Origin: Asanoa siamensis
Lineage (GTDB): Bacteria; Actinomycetota; Actinomycetes; Mycobacteriales; Micromonosporaceae
Length of the DNA stretch: 64,000 nucleotides
Assembly: GCF_016862555.1 (NCBI RefSeq)
Contig: NZ_BONE01000049.1
Coordinates: 1 to 64,000 of the forward strand
Direction of reading: 5' to 3'
A model generated the notes under the pieces. The model was not told the DNA's origin and did not search any database. It saw only the letters and a list, made by a program, of their open reading frames with translations. Positions 10,887 to 19,456 of the stretch are shown in pieces. Numbering within the stretch: the stretch's first letter is position 1; each line of letters starts with the position of its first letter. The position numbers were made by a program, and so were the translations under genes.

Positions 10887-12530
10887 CTACTTGGCGAAGC
10901 CGGCGAAGGCCGCGCGGATGACGCCGTCCGGGAACACCTGCACGCCCTTGACCTTGTTGGAGAACGCCGTCAGATTGGCCTGGCGGTAGAGGTAGACGAG
11001 CGGGTTGTCCTCCTGCAGCAGGGTCACCGCCTCGCCGTAGAGCTGCCTGCGCTCGTCGAGGCTCGTCGACTGGCGGGCCTTGCCGAGCACGGTGTCCAGC
11101 GCCGGGTTGCTGGTGCCGGCGACGTTCTGGCTGCCGCCGGTGCCCACGAAGTTGACGATGTTCGCGTCGGGGTCGATGCGACCGCTCCAGCCGAGCTGGA
11201 GGATCTCGAAGTTGCCGCGGTCCTGCTCGTCGAGGAGCGAGGAATATTCCACCGGAACGATCTCGATGTTGAAGCCGCCCTCCTTGACCATCGACTGCAG
11301 TGCCTGGGCCAGGCGCAGCGTGTCGGGGGTGTTCGAGGCCAACATCTTCACCGTGTACGGCGTCGGCACGCCCGCCGCCTCCAGCAGCTGCTTGGCCTTG
11401 GCCGGGTCGTGCTCGCGGCACTTCTGGGCGGCCTCCGAGGAGAACACGCTCGCCGGCGAGATCGGGCCGCAGGCCGGGCTGGGGATCCCGTTGAAGACGG
11501 CGTCCACGAGGGCCTTGCGGTCGATCGCGTACTCGAAGGCCTGCCGTACCTCCTTCTGCTTGGCGATCGGCCGGTCGATGGGCTTCGGCGGGGTGCCGAG
11601 GCCGTCGACGTTGCCCACGTTGATGGTGATGCCCTGGTAGCCCAGCGACTGCGACTGCAGCACCGTCAGCGACGACTCCTTGCGGAGGCTCTCGACGTCC
11701 TGGGTGGACACGCTGTCCGCGATCTCCGCGTCGCCGGCCCGCAGGTTGGCGGAGCGGATGCTCGCGTCGGTCAGGATGCGCCACGAGATGCCGTCGAGGT
11801 GCACCTTGTCGGCGGCGTAGTAGTTGCTGTCGCGTACGACGTCGATCGAGCTCTGCGGCACCCGCTTGCTGAACTTGAACGGGCCGACGCAGACCGGCGC
11901 CGAGGCGAAGTTGGTGCCCAGGCTCTGCAGGGCCGTGGGACTCATGATCATGCCGGCCCGGTCGGCGAGCGCGCCGACGAGCGGGGCGAACGGCGTCTTC
12001 AGCTTGACGACGACGGTCTGCGGGTCGGTGGCCTCGACCGTGTCGACGGGCCCGAGCTCGCTCTTGCGGGCCGACTCCGGCAGGGTCAGGTGCCGTTCCA
12101 GGGTGGTCTTGACGGCGGCGGCGTTGAAGTCGGTGCCGTCGGCGAACTTGACGCCCTGCCGCACGGGGATCGTGACCGTCCTGCCGTCGGCGCTGATGGT
12201 CGGCAGGGCCGTGGCCAGTTGCGGCACGACCTCCGCCTTCTCGTTGACGTCGTACAACTTCTCGCACATCGCCTGGAAGACGTAGCGCGAGTAGAGGCTG
12301 CGGGACAAGGAGGGATCCAGCCGGTCCGGCTCCGCGGACAGCGCGACGGTGAGCTTGCCGCCCTGCTTGACCTCGTCCGCGTTGGCGGGAGTGCCGAAGG
12401 AGTTCTGGGTCTGCGCCGGCTTCTCGTCGGATCCGGGCGCGGGGTCAACCGGCGAGCACGCCGTGAGCGCACAGACGACCCCGACCGCCCCGATGGCGGC
12501 CCGACCGATTGCACGCGAGAGGTTCGTCAT
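10887..12530 (-). CDS. ABC transporter substrate-binding lipoprotein, family 5 (peptide-binding)
   Basis: First gene of the peptide operon, 547 residues. The N-terminus MTNLSRAIGRAAIG is followed by a hydrophobic stretch ending in the lipobox LTAC, so the mature protein would be a lipid-anchored exoplasmic receptor. The body has family-5 features: GGKLTVALSAEPDRLDPS, WRILTDASIRSANLRAGDAE, and a C-terminal LYGEAVTLLQEDNPLVYLYR. The ATG has GGAG six bases upstream; the frame is open beyond it, but that part lacks a signal peptide. Family members bind di- and oligopeptides, glutathione or nickel chelates. Context with a gamma-glutamyltransferase-family enzyme suggests gamma-glutamyl peptides. 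Confidence 0.92.
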   Translation of the reverse strand: MTNLSRAIGRAAIGAVGVVCALTACSPVDPAPGSDEKPAQTQNSFGTPANADEVKQGGKLTVALSAEPDRLDPSLSRSLYSRYVFQAMCEKLYDVNEKAEVVPQLATALPTISADGRTVTIPVRQGVKFADGTDFNAAAVKTTLERHLTLPESARKSELGPVDTVEATDPQTVVVKLKTPFAPLVGALADRAGMIMSPTALQSLGTNFASAPVCVGPFKFSKRVPQSSIDVVRDSNYYAADKVHLDGISWRILTDASIRSANLRAGDAEIADSVSTQDVESLRKESSLTVLQSQSLGYQGITINVGNVDGLGTPPKPIDRPIAKQKEVRQAFEYAIDRKALVDAVFNGIPSPACGPISPASVFSSEAAQKCREHDPAKAKQLLEAAGVPTPYTVKMLASNTPDTLRLAQALQSMVKEGGFNIEIVPVEYSSLLDEQDRGNFEILQLGWSGRIDPDANIVNFVGTGGSQNVAGTSNPALDTVLGKARQSTSLDERRQLYGEAVTLLQEDNPLVYLYRQANLTAFSNKVKGVQVFPDGVIRAAFAGFAK

Positions 12531-12560
12531 GAGGGGCTCCTCTATCGACGGTTGTCGGAG

Positions 12561-12575
12561 CGTATGTTGTATACG
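12561..12575. promoter_or_regulatory. Putative GntR/FadR operator CGTAT-N5-ATACG
   Basis: CGTATGTTGTATACG lies 31-45 nt upstream of the peptide-binding-protein start. Read on the minus strand it gives CTTCGTATACAACATACG, almost the same as the site before the FadR-type regulator at 4484. Its position near the promoter fits repression of the transporter operon. The spacer is 5 nt here and 3 nt in the other copy, so the exact core is uncertain; GTATAC is shared by both. Confidence 0.45.
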
Positions 12576-12615
12576 AAGATCGCGCAAGACATGGCGGGCG
12601 CTACGCTGCTGAGCC

Positions 12616-13137
12616 ATGACGACGAGCGGGGTCGATGTGGTCACACGCCGGTTTCGTGATCCGGGACGGCCACTCGTCCACCTGCTGGCCCCCCTCATCC
12701 GGCGCGCACTCATGCGCCGCGGCGGGGCGACGTTCACCGTCGAGGAGATCCGCGCGATGGGCCGCGACCACCCGACGGACGGCGCGCACCTGACGATGGC
12801 CAACATCGTGCGCATCCAGGCCTGGCTGACGGTCGCGGCCGTGAGCCTGCCCCTCATCGGCCTGACGACCTATCTCCGGGACGAGGTCGGCCCCGGCCTC
12901 GAACCGCTCCTGGCCGCGTCGCGGGTGGCGGTGACCGGCCTGTTCGTGTTCGCACTCGGCAACGTCCTGATCAACGGCCTGCGGTACGGGCCCGCGATGC
13001 ACTACCAGGCAGCCATCGACGCGCAGTTCGCCGCCGGTCGACGTGGCGCGTGGATCCGCCTCCACTCGCCCTCGAACTGGGACACGCTCTTCGCCGTGCT
13101 CTTCACGCTGTTCCTCGCGCCGGCCCTGCTGGCCTGA
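12616..13137 (+). CDS. Small integral membrane protein of unknown function
   Basis: The 173-residue protein has a basic N-terminal cytoplasmic region and three predicted membrane segments (about residues 72-90, 108-128 and 155-172). I do not recognise a family. It is transcribed divergently from the peptide-transporter operon, and its stop lies only six bases before the -35 element of the MerR-type promoter of the next operon, so it is a separate transcription unit. No strong ribosome binding site is seen before the ATG. A role in transport or the envelope would be a guess. Confidence 0.65.
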   Translation: MTTSGVDVVTRRFRDPGRPLVHLLAPLIRRALMRRGGATFTVEEIRAMGRDHPTDGAHLTMANIVRIQAWLTVAAVSLPLIGLTTYLRDEVGPGLEPLLAASRVAVTGLFVFALGNVLINGLRYGPAMHYQAAIDAQFAAGRRGAWIRLHSPSNWDTLFAVLFTLFLAPALLA

Positions 13138-13143
13138 TCGGGC

Positions 13144-13175
13144 TTGACCCTGACGCAGCGTCAACCCTCCATGCT
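13144..13175 (+). promoter_or_regulatory. MerR-type promoter of the exporter operon
   Basis: TTGAC-N11-GTCAA is a perfect dyad (13144-13164) whose left arm is also a consensus -35 hexamer TTGACC. A -10-like CATGCT lies at 13170-13175, about 20 bp later. A dyad inside an overlong 19-20 bp spacer is the diagnostic design of promoters activated by MerR regulators by DNA untwisting. A MerR gene closes the operon. Transcription would begin near the ATG at 13183, giving a leaderless mRNA. Confidence 0.65.
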
Positions 13176-13182
13176 GGCCGGC

Positions 13183-13950
13183 ATGAGAACAAGCGATCAA
13201 AGTCCCGCGATCAGCGTGCGGGGGCTGGAGAAGGCCTACAAGGAGCTGCGCGTGCTGCGCGGCGTCGATCTCGATGTGGCCCGGGGGAGCATCTTCGCCC
13301 TGCTCGGGTCCAACGGGGCCGGAAAGACCACGCTGGTGCGGATCCTGTCGACACTGCTGCGGGCCGACGCCGGGACCGTCCGGGTCGACGGGTACGACGT
13401 CGCTTCCCAGGGCGCCCACGTGCGGGCGTCGATCAGCCTCACCGGGCAGTTCGCGGCCGTCGACGACATCCTCACCGGCCGGGAGAACCTCGTGCTGGTC
13501 GCCCGGTTGCGGCACCTGAAGAACCCGGGTGCGATCGCGGACGGGCTCCTGGCGCGGTTCGCGCTGACCGAGGCGGGTGCCCGGCGGGCGGCGACCTACT
13601 CCGGTGGCATGCGGCGCCGGCTGGACATCGCGATGAGCCTCATCGGGGACCCGTCCGTCATCTTCCTCGACGAGCCCACCTCCGGGCTCGACCCGGAGGC
13701 GCGCATCGAGGTGTGGGCCGCCGTGAAAGAGCTCGCCGCCGGAGGCACGACCGTGCTGCTCACCACGCAGCATCTGGAGGAGGCCGAGCACCTCGCCGAC
13801 CGGATCGCGATCCTCCACGAGGGACGGATCGTCGTCGACGGCACGCTCGACGAGCTCAAGCGGCTCCTGCCGCCCGCCCAGGTCGAGTACGTCGAGAAGC
13901 AGCCGACCCTCGAGGACGTCTTCCTCGCCGTCGTGAAGGACGCCGCATGA
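13183..13950 (+). CDS. DrrA-like ABC exporter ATP-binding protein
   Basis: The 255-residue ATPase carries GSNGAGKTT (Walker A), YSGGMRRRLDIA (signature) and VIFLDEPTSGLD (Walker B), and ends with the LEDVFLAVV segment typical of daunorubicin-resistance (DrrA) ATPases. An upstream TTG at 13144 would add 13 residues but coincides with the -35 element, so the ATG at 13183 (MRTSDQSPAIS) is the likely start, probably leaderless. It pairs with the membrane protein encoded next, with ATGA overlap. Substrates of such two-component exporters are lipophilic drugs or metabolites; this one is unknown. Confidence 0.92.
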   Translation: MRTSDQSPAISVRGLEKAYKELRVLRGVDLDVARGSIFALLGSNGAGKTTLVRILSTLLRADAGTVRVDGYDVASQGAHVRASISLTGQFAAVDDILTGRENLVLVARLRHLKNPGAIADGLLARFALTEAGARRAATYSGGMRRRLDIAMSLIGDPSVIFLDEPTSGLDPEARIEVWAAVKELAAGGTTVLLTTQHLEEAEHLADRIAILHEGRIVVDGTLDELKRLLPPAQVEYVEKQPTLEDVFLAVVKDAA

Positions 13951-14693
13951 CCGACACCATCGTCCTCACCGGACGGACGCTGCGGCACGTCACCCGCAGC
14001 CTGGACACCATCATCACGACCGCGGTCACGCCCATCGCCATGATGCTGCTCTTCGTGTACGTGTTCGGCGGCGCGATCGACACCGGATCCGTCTCGTACG
14101 TGAACTACATGCTGCCGGGCATCCTGCTCGTCACGATCGCGTCGGGCATCTCGTACACCGCCTTCCGGCTCTTCACCGACATGCGTAGCGGGATCTTCGA
14201 GCGCTTCCAGTCGATGCCGATCGCCCGCCCTGGCGTGCTCTGGGCGCACGTGCTGACCTCGCTCGTCGCCAACGCGCTCTCGCTCGTGGTCGTCGTCGGC
14301 GTCGCCCTCCTGATGGGCTTCCGCTCCGGCGCCGGGCCGCTCGCCTGGCTCGCGGTCGCGGGCATCCTGCTGCTGTTCACGCTCGCGCTCACCTGGATCG
14401 CCGTCGTCCCCGGCCTGACCGCGAGCACCCTCGACGGCGCCAGCGCGTTCTCGTACCCGTTGATCTTCCTGCCGTTCATCAGCTCTGCCTTCGTGCCCAC
14501 CGGCACCATGCCCGGCCCGGTGCGCGCCTTCGCCGAGCACCAGCCGGTGACCCCTCTGGTGAACGCGCTGCGCGGCCTGTTCACCGGGCAGCCGGTCGGC
14601 GGCGACCTGTGGGCCGCGCTCGCGTGGTGCGCCGGGATCCTCGTGGTCGCCTATCTGGGTGCGAATCTCGTCTACCGGCGCAGGATCTCCTGA
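13947..14693 (+). CDS. DrrB-like ABC-2 family transporter permease
   Basis: This 248-residue membrane protein, starting MTDTIVLTGRTLRHV, has six predicted transmembrane helices and the ABC-2 signature region around FERFQSMPIARPGVLW, followed by a periplasmic segment and the conserved P-V-T-P-L-V-N-A-L-R-G-L motif near the C-terminus. It is coupled to the DrrA-like ATPase gene by a four-base overlap. Together they form an efflux pump under the MerR regulator encoded 23 bp downstream. Confidence 0.92.
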   Translation: MTDTIVLTGRTLRHVTRSLDTIITTAVTPIAMMLLFVYVFGGAIDTGSVSYVNYMLPGILLVTIASGISYTAFRLFTDMRSGIFERFQSMPIARPGVLWAHVLTSLVANALSLVVVVGVALLMGFRSGAGPLAWLAVAGILLLFTLALTWIAVVPGLTASTLDGASAFSYPLIFLPFISSAFVPTGTMPGPVRAFAEHQPVTPLVNALRGLFTGQPVGGDLWAALAWCAGILVVAYLGANLVYRRRIS

Positions 14694-14716
14694 GTCCGAC
14701 CAGGCAGGATCGAAGC

Positions 14717-15502
14717 ATGCTCACGATCGGTCAACTGGCGGCGTTCGCCGGCGTCACGGTGCGGGCGGTGCGCCACTACCACCAGGTCGGCCTGCTGCCC
14801 GAGCCGGAACGGGACGCCTCGGGCTACCGGAGGTACGGCGCGCGGGCGGCGGTGTCGCTCATCAAGATCCGCACGCTCGCACACGCCGGCGTGCCGCTCT
14901 CCCGGATCGGCGAGATGCTCGAAGCCGACCCGGCCGCCTTCGCCACGGCGGTCGAGGGGATCGACAACCAGCTGCGCGCGGAGATCGACCGGCTGGAGCT
15001 GAGCCGCAAGCAGATCGCCCAGCTCCCCGACATCGAGACGCTGGCCCTCCCGCCGGAGGTGATCTCCTACCTGGACCTGCTGCGGGAGATCGGGGCGTCG
15101 GAGGGGATCGTCGAGGGGGAGCGGGACGGGTGGATCCTGGTCGCGGCCCGGTGGCCCCACCTGATCGGCCCGGTGATGGCCGCGAAGCGCGCGCAGCTCG
15201 AGGACCCGCGGCTCGTCCGGCTCTACCGCCTGCTGTCGGAGCTGCTGGCGGACGGCACGGCCGACGAACCGCGTCTCGTCGAGGTCGCCGACATCCTGGC
15301 CGCCTTGGCCGAGGACGCGTACGACGCCGGGGAGCTGACCCTGCCGGAGATGGCCCGCGACGAGGTGGCGGTCAGCCTACTGGACGCCATGCCGCTGGAG
15401 GCCGACCCGCGCGCGGCCCGGTTGCTGGAGCTGCTGCGCGAGCGCGGCTGGACGGGCTGGACCAACCTGGAGCGGCTGCCCGGATCGGACGAACGGTCAT
15501 GA
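14717..15502 (+). CDS. MerR-family transcriptional regulator
   Basis: The 261-residue protein starts MLTIGQLAAFAGVTVRAVRH, the standard MerR winged-helix opening, followed by a dimerisation helix (about residues 75-110) and a long C-terminal effector domain rich in helices and lacking the cysteines of metal sensors. It is the third gene of the exporter operon, so by analogy with other actinobacterial drug-efflux operons it should act on the MerR-type promoter at 13144 and control its own synthesis. The ligand is probably an organic compound exported by DrrAB. Confidence 0.92.
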   Translation: MLTIGQLAAFAGVTVRAVRHYHQVGLLPEPERDASGYRRYGARAAVSLIKIRTLAHAGVPLSRIGEMLEADPAAFATAVEGIDNQLRAEIDRLELSRKQIAQLPDIETLALPPEVISYLDLLREIGASEGIVEGERDGWILVAARWPHLIGPVMAAKRAQLEDPRLVRLYRLLSELLADGTADEPRLVEVADILAALAEDAYDAGELTLPEMARDEVAVSLLDAMPLEADPRAARLLELLRERGWTGWTNLERLPGSDERS

Positions 15503-15672
15503 TCCGCGCTCCCCGGGCGAAACCGTCGCCCTCGGTGTGGCGGGCGTCCCCGCGCGGGTGAGGGGGCGCGGGCGTCGCGGCCGCGTAGCCTTGTCGCCCG
15601 GTGCCCCCCGCCCGTACCTCCTGCTCGGTGACCGGGGTCACCGCTGGACGGGGACGGACGGAGGTGACGGAG

Positions 15673-16614
15673 TTGGCCACGCGCAAACGCACCCGGGCGG
15701 CGATCCTGCTGTTCCTGGTCGCCCTCCTCGGCTTCGCCGCGGCCGCCTGCGCCGGCGCCCGGGGCGGGTCGCCGGCACCCCGGGCCGCCGCTTCTGCCTC
15801 GGCCTCGACAGTCGCGAGCCCGGCGGCACCGAGCCCGACGGCACCGAGTCCGACGGCACCGAGTCCGACGGCGCCGAGTCCGACGGCGCCGACCCCGACC
15901 GCCGGGACCGCCACCCCGGCCCCAGCGTGGCTCGGCACCCGGGTGCTGCCCACCGGGCCGGACGGCCACGCCGCAGCCCAACCCACCCCGCCCGAGCTGC
16001 GTAACCGCTCGCTCGTCACGGTCGACGAGCTGCCGCCGCCGGCCGACGGTCGCTTCCACGCCACGGTCCGGGCCGTTCCCGCGGACGTGCTCGCCCGGTC
16101 GAGCTGGACCAAGGGCTGCCCGGTCGACAGCACCGACCTGCGCTACGTCACGCTCAGCTTCCGCGGCTTCGACGGCCGCGCCCACACCGGCGAGCTGCTG
16201 GTCAACGCTAAGGCCGCCAACGGTCTCGTCAGCGTGTTCCGGCAGCTCTTCGCGGCCGACTTCCCGATCGAGCGGATGCGGATCTCGTCCGCCGCCGAGC
16301 TGAACGCGCCGTCGACCGGTGACGGCAACACCACCGAGTCGTTCGCCTGCCGGCCGGTGCGGGGCCAGCAGTCGTGGTCGCAGCACGCGTACGGGCTCGC
16401 CGTGGACATCAACCCGTTCCAGAACCCGTACCACAAGGGCAAGGTCGTCCTGCCCGAGTTGGCGACCAGCTATCTGGACCGGACCCCGCACCGGGCCGGG
16501 ATGGCCGAGCCCCGCGGCGCGGCGGTCAAGGCCTTCGCCTCGATCGGCTGGGAGTGGGGCGGCGACTACCGCGCCCTCAAGGACTACATGCACTTCTCCG
16601 CCAACGGCGGCTGA
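15673..16614 (+). CDS. Secreted M15-family peptidase (D-Ala-D-Ala carboxypeptidase-like) lipoprotein
   Basis: About 313 residues. I choose the TTG at 15673 because GGAGGTGA lies five bases upstream; a longer frame from 15601 has no such site. The N-terminus MATRKRTRAAILLFLV continues to a lipobox-like AAAC, so the protein is probably lipid-anchored outside the membrane. A low-complexity SPTAP linker of five repeats follows, then an M15 peptidase domain with the zinc-site pattern SQHAYGLAVDIN and the late D-Y-M-H-F motif. Members trim peptidoglycan stem peptides. It ends against the stop of the opposite-strand beta-helix gene with no spacer. Confidence 0.85.
   Translation: MATRKRTRAAILLFLVALLGFAAAACAGARGGSPAPRAAASASASTVASPAAPSPTAPSPTAPSPTAPSPTAPTPTAGTATPAPAWLGTRVLPTGPDGHAAAQPTPPELRNRSLVTVDELPPPADGRFHATVRAVPADVLARSSWTKGCPVDSTDLRYVTLSFRGFDGRAHTGELLVNAKAANGLVSVFRQLFAADFPIERMRISSAAELNAPSTGDGNTTESFACRPVRGQQSWSQHAYGLAVDINPFQNPYHKGKVVLPELATSYLDRTPHRAGMAEPRGAAVKAFASIGWEWGGDYRALKDYMHFSANGG
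15826..15900 (+). repeat. Five tandem 15-bp repeats encoding the SPTAP linker
   Basis: Units of the form GCACCGAGTCCGACG occur head to tail five times, with unit 1 carrying one change, unit 4 one change and unit 5 diverged. Each encodes Ala-Pro-Ser-Pro-Thr. The array lies between the lipobox and the peptidase domain and acts as a wall-spanning spacer. Near-identity of the middle units suggests recent slippage. Confidence 0.9.
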
Positions 16615-17670
16615 TCAGGGACAGCCCGGGACCGTGCTCGGGGCGCCGCAGTTGTTGGGCCTGTTGCCCCTCAGCGTGCCGCCCGTCCGCGTCACCGTTC
16701 CGGTCTCGCTGAAGATGCCGCCGCCGTCGGCGCCGGCGCCCGTCGCCTGGTTGGCCACCACCGTGGCGTGGTTCAGCACCACGGTGCCGGCCACGTTGAA
16801 GATGCCGCCGCCCCGGGCCTGCCCGCCGCTTGCCGTGTTGAACAGGAACCGGGTGCCGGTGACGGTCGCCGAGTCGCCGTTCCACAGCCCGCCACCGCCC
16901 GCGCCGGCGCCGTCGGCGACGTTGTCGACGAACGAGCCGCCGGTCATCGTCAGGTCGCCGACGTTCCACAGGCCGCCACCGACCGCGCCCTGACCGCTCG
17001 CGGTGTTGCCGGCGATGCGGACGCCTTTCAGCGTGAGCGGGGCCGCGTTCAGGATCCCGCCGCCGACGCCCTGGTCCACCCCGGTGGCGACGTGGTTCCG
17101 GGTCACCGTGGTGAGGTCGATGCTGGCTTCGGCTCCCTGGTTGTTGACGGCACCGCCCTGGGCCGCCGTGTTGTCGCTCAGGCTGCTGGCGGTGATGGCC
17201 ATGGTTCCCGTGTTGTAGATCCCACCGCCGTTCTCGGTCGCGGTGTTCCCGGTGACCGTGCCGGCGACCAGGTCGAGGCGCCCGCCGTTGACGAAGATCG
17301 CACCACCGTCGGCGGTACGCCCGTTGCGCAGGGTCAGCCACTTCAGGGTCAGGTGGCCCGCCGCACCGATCTCGAAGAACCGGAAGTTCGCGGCCGACGC
17401 GCGGGTGATCGTGGCGCGGTTCCCGTTGACCCGGATCGGCGTCGTGACAGCCGCCAGCCCGTTGTCACCACTCGCCGGCGTGCGGAGCCGGTAGGTGCAG
17501 CGCGGCGTGAGATTGAGCGTGCCGCCACCGGCGTTGTTGACCCTCACCACGGCGGCCTGCAGGGCGCGCCCGTCACAGGGCACATAGGACGAGGCCGAGG
17601 CGGCCGCGGGCACGCCCACGACGATGCTGCCCGCCGCGACAGTCGCGGCCAGGATCCGGCGTACCCGCAT
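16615..17670 (-). CDS. Secreted right-handed beta-helix repeat protein
   Basis: The 351-residue product has a Sec signal peptide (MRVRRILAATVAAGSIVVG, cleavage near ASA-S at about residue 27) and then a long run of repeats of the form GGGIYN/GGGLWN...NTA, about 24-30 residues each, as in parallel beta-helix polymorphic outer-membrane-like and pectate-lyase-like folds. Four cysteines near the ends (YVPCD, PRCTY, NNCG, PGCP) may form disulfides capping the solenoid. No catalytic Asp/Arg set of polysaccharide lyases is obvious, so an adhesive or structural surface role is as likely as an enzymatic one. Its stop codon abuts that of the M15 peptidase gene. Confidence 0.8.
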   Translation of the reverse strand: MRVRRILAATVAAGSIVVGVPAAASASSYVPCDGRALQAAVVRVNNAGGGTLNLTPRCTYRLRTPASGDNGLAAVTTPIRVNGNRATITRASAANFRFFEIGAAGHLTLKWLTLRNGRTADGGAIFVNGGRLDLVAGTVTGNTATENGGGIYNTGTMAITASSLSDNTAAQGGAVNNQGAEASIDLTTVTRNHVATGVDQGVGGGILNAAPLTLKGVRIAGNTASGQGAVGGGLWNVGDLTMTGGSFVDNVADGAGAGGGGLWNGDSATVTGTRFLFNTASGGQARGGGIFNVAGTVVLNHATVVANQATGAGADGGGIFSETGTVTRTGGTLRGNRPNNCGAPSTVPGCP

Positions 17671-17844
17671 TGGTGACCGTCCTTCATGTCCAGGCGGTCG
17701 TGCCAGCGGCGCACACCCGCGATCAGCGGTTTCGAGCATATGAGCACCGACGACCAGATGTGAGCGATTTGTCCAATCCAACGACGCTCCAGCGTCGATG
17801 CGAGCGCGTCCGCCTAGAGTCGGAAGGGGAATTCGGCGAGAGGT

Positions 17845-17871
17845 TGTCGGATCGGGGTCCGGGCGTTCGTA
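17845..17871 (+). promoter_or_regulatory. Candidate ECF-type promoter before the DGPF gene
   Basis: TGTCGG at 17845 and CGTA at 17868 are 17 nt apart and about 42 nt before the start of the DGPF gene. ECF42 factors are reported to use a TGTCGA-type -35 and a CGA/T-type -10, so this could be the autoregulated promoter. The match is imperfect, and random matches are likely in DNA this rich in G+C. The rest of the 17671-17912 interval shows nothing else I can name. Confidence 0.3.
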
Positions 17872-17912
17872 GCGAGGATGAGCACCGGCCCAGACCAGAG
17901 GAGAACGACGCG

Positions 17913-18236
17913 ATGCAGTACCTGGTTTCCGTGATCGACGAGAGGTCCAACTCCGCCACCCAGGAGGAGATGACCGCCATCCGGGCGTTCAACGAGCGGG
18001 TCCAGGCCGCGGGGCACTGGGTGTTCGCCGGTGGGCTCGCCGACCCGAGCACCGCCACCGTCATCGACAACCGGGGCGGTGAGGCGCTGTTCACCGACGG
18101 GCCGTTCGTGGAGACGAAGGAGTTCCTCGCCGGCTTCTGGGTCTTCGAGGCGGCCGACCTCGACGTGGCGCTCACGCTCGCCGCCGAGGGATCGAAACAC
18201 TGCAACCGCAAGGTCGAGGTGCGTCCCTTCCTGTGA
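17913..18236 (+). CDS. YCII-related DGPF-domain protein
   Basis: The 107-residue protein MQYLVSVIDERSNSATQEE is a ferredoxin-like alpha-beta fold of the YCII family with the diagnostic FTDGPFVETKE motif in the middle. DGPF proteins are the regular partners of ECF42 sigma factors and are thought to modulate or respond with them. GAGGAG precedes the ATG, and the stop overlaps the GTG start of the sigma factor gene (GTGA), so the two are translationally coupled. Confidence 0.92.
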   Translation: MQYLVSVIDERSNSATQEEMTAIRAFNERVQAAGHWVFAGGLADPSTATVIDNRGGEALFTDGPFVETKEFLAGFWVFEAADLDVALTLAAEGSKHCNRKVEVRPFL

Positions 18237-19456
18237 ACGTCGACGACGCGGTCGGCCGGGCCCACCGCGCGGAGTGGGCCCGGGTGGTCGCCGCCCTCAC
18301 CAAGCGCTTCGGCGACCTCGACGTCGCCGAGGAGGCGGCCGCCGAGGCGTTCGCGACCGCCGTCGAGCGGTGGCCGGCCGACGGCGTGCCACCGAACCCG
18401 GGCGCCTGGCTGACGACCACCGCCAACCGTAAGGCCATCGATCGGCTCCGGCGCGAGCACAAGCGTCTCGACAAGCAGAAGGAGGCGGTGATGCTGTACG
18501 ACGGCGACCCGCCCGAGCCTGTGGGCGCCATCGACGACGAGCGGCTCCGGCTGGTCTTCACCTGCTGCCACCCGGCCCTCGCGATGGAGACCCGGGTGGC
18601 GCTGACGCTGCGCATGGTCGGCGGGCTGACCGTCCCCGAGATCGCCCGCGCCTTCCTCGTGCAGGAGTCCGCCATGGGACGGCGGATCACCCGGGCCAAG
18701 GACAAGATCAGGGCGGCCCGCATTCCGTACCGTGTGCCGTCCACCGCGGACCTTCCGGCCCGCGTCTCCGGTGTGCTCGCCGTGCTCTTCCTCGTCTTCA
18801 ACGAGGGCTACCTCGCGACCGGCGCCGGCACCGATCCCGTGCGGCAGGACCTCACCGCCGAGGCGATCCGGTTGACCCGGCTGATCCGGGTCCTCCTGCC
18901 GGACGACGGCGAGGTGGCCGGCCTCCTGGCGCTGATGCTGCTCACCGAGGCCCGCCGCACGGCCCGGGTGTCCGCGAGCGGCGAGCTGGTCGCCCTCGGC
19001 GAGCAGGACCGCGGGGCCTGGGACCAGCACCTGGTCGCGGAGGGCCAGCGGCTGGTCCTCGAACGCATCGCCACCGGGATCGCGCCCGGCCGCTACCAGC
19101 TCCTCGCCGCGATCAACGCCGTGCACACCTCGGCCCGCGACGTACGCGACACCGACTGGTCACAGATCGTCGCCTTGTACGACCGGCTCGTCCGCGTCGA
19201 CCCGTCGCCGATCGTCGCGCTCAACCGGGCGGTCGCCGTCGCCGAGCTCGACGGGCCGGACGTGGCGCTGGCGGCCGTCGACCGGCTCGACAGCGCGTTG
19301 ACCGGCTACCACGCCTACCACGCGGCCCGCGCCGACCTGCTGCGCCGGCTGGGCCGTGGCCCGGAGGCGCGGTCGGCCTACGACCGGGCCATCGAGCTGG
19401 CGGGAAACACGGCCGAGACGGCCTACCTGACCCGGCGCCGCGACCAGCTCGCCTAG
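18233..19456 (+). CDS. ECF42-type RNA polymerase sigma factor with C-terminal TPR-like domain
   Basis: This 407-residue protein has sigma region 2 (about residues 12-80, with [20 protein letters not shown]) and region 4 (about 110-170, with [18 protein letters not shown]), then a long helical C-terminal domain containing [12 protein letters not shown] and [18 protein letters not shown], characteristic of the ECF42 group. These factors have no classical anti-sigma factor; the C-terminal extension and the DGPF partner are thought to control activity. It starts at GTG inside the DGPF stop. Its stop overlaps the stop of the opposite-strand zwf gene by three bases. Confidence 0.92.
   Translation: MNVDDAVGRAHRAEWARVVAALTKRFGDLDVAEEAAAEAFATAVERWPADGVPPNPGAWLTTTANRKAIDRLRREHKRLDKQKEAVMLYDGDPPEPVGAIDDERLRLVFTCCHPALAMETRVALTLRMVGGLTVPEIARAFLVQESAMGRRITRAKDKIRAARIPYRVPSTADLPARVSGVLAVLFLVFNEGYLATGAGTDPVRQDLTAEAIRLTRLIRVLLPDDGEVAGLLALMLLTEARRTARVSASGELVALGEQDRGAWDQHLVAEGQRLVLERIATGIAPGRYQLLAAINAVHTSARDVRDTDWSQIVALYDRLVRVDPSPIVALNRAVAVAELDGPDVALAAVDRLDSALTGYHAYHAARADLLRRLGRGPEARSAYDRAIELAGNTAETAYLTRRRDQLA

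Noticed and set aside
9922-12267. 781-codon frame that would join the DppB permease to an upstream region
   Set aside because: The upstream part is the shifted-frame shadow of the binding-protein gene. The permease starts at GTG 10878.
13144-13182. TTG start for the DrrA-like gene
   Set aside because: The TTG is part of the -35/dyad of a MerR-type promoter, and the extra residues do not belong to the family.
15826-15900. CRISPR-like short tandem repeats
   Set aside because: Units are 15 bp, head to tail with no spacers, and in frame with an SPTAP linker.
16640-17400. Repetitive GGxxNTA pattern as a possible DNA repeat array
   Set aside because: The repeats are at the protein level (beta-helix coils) with diverged DNA.
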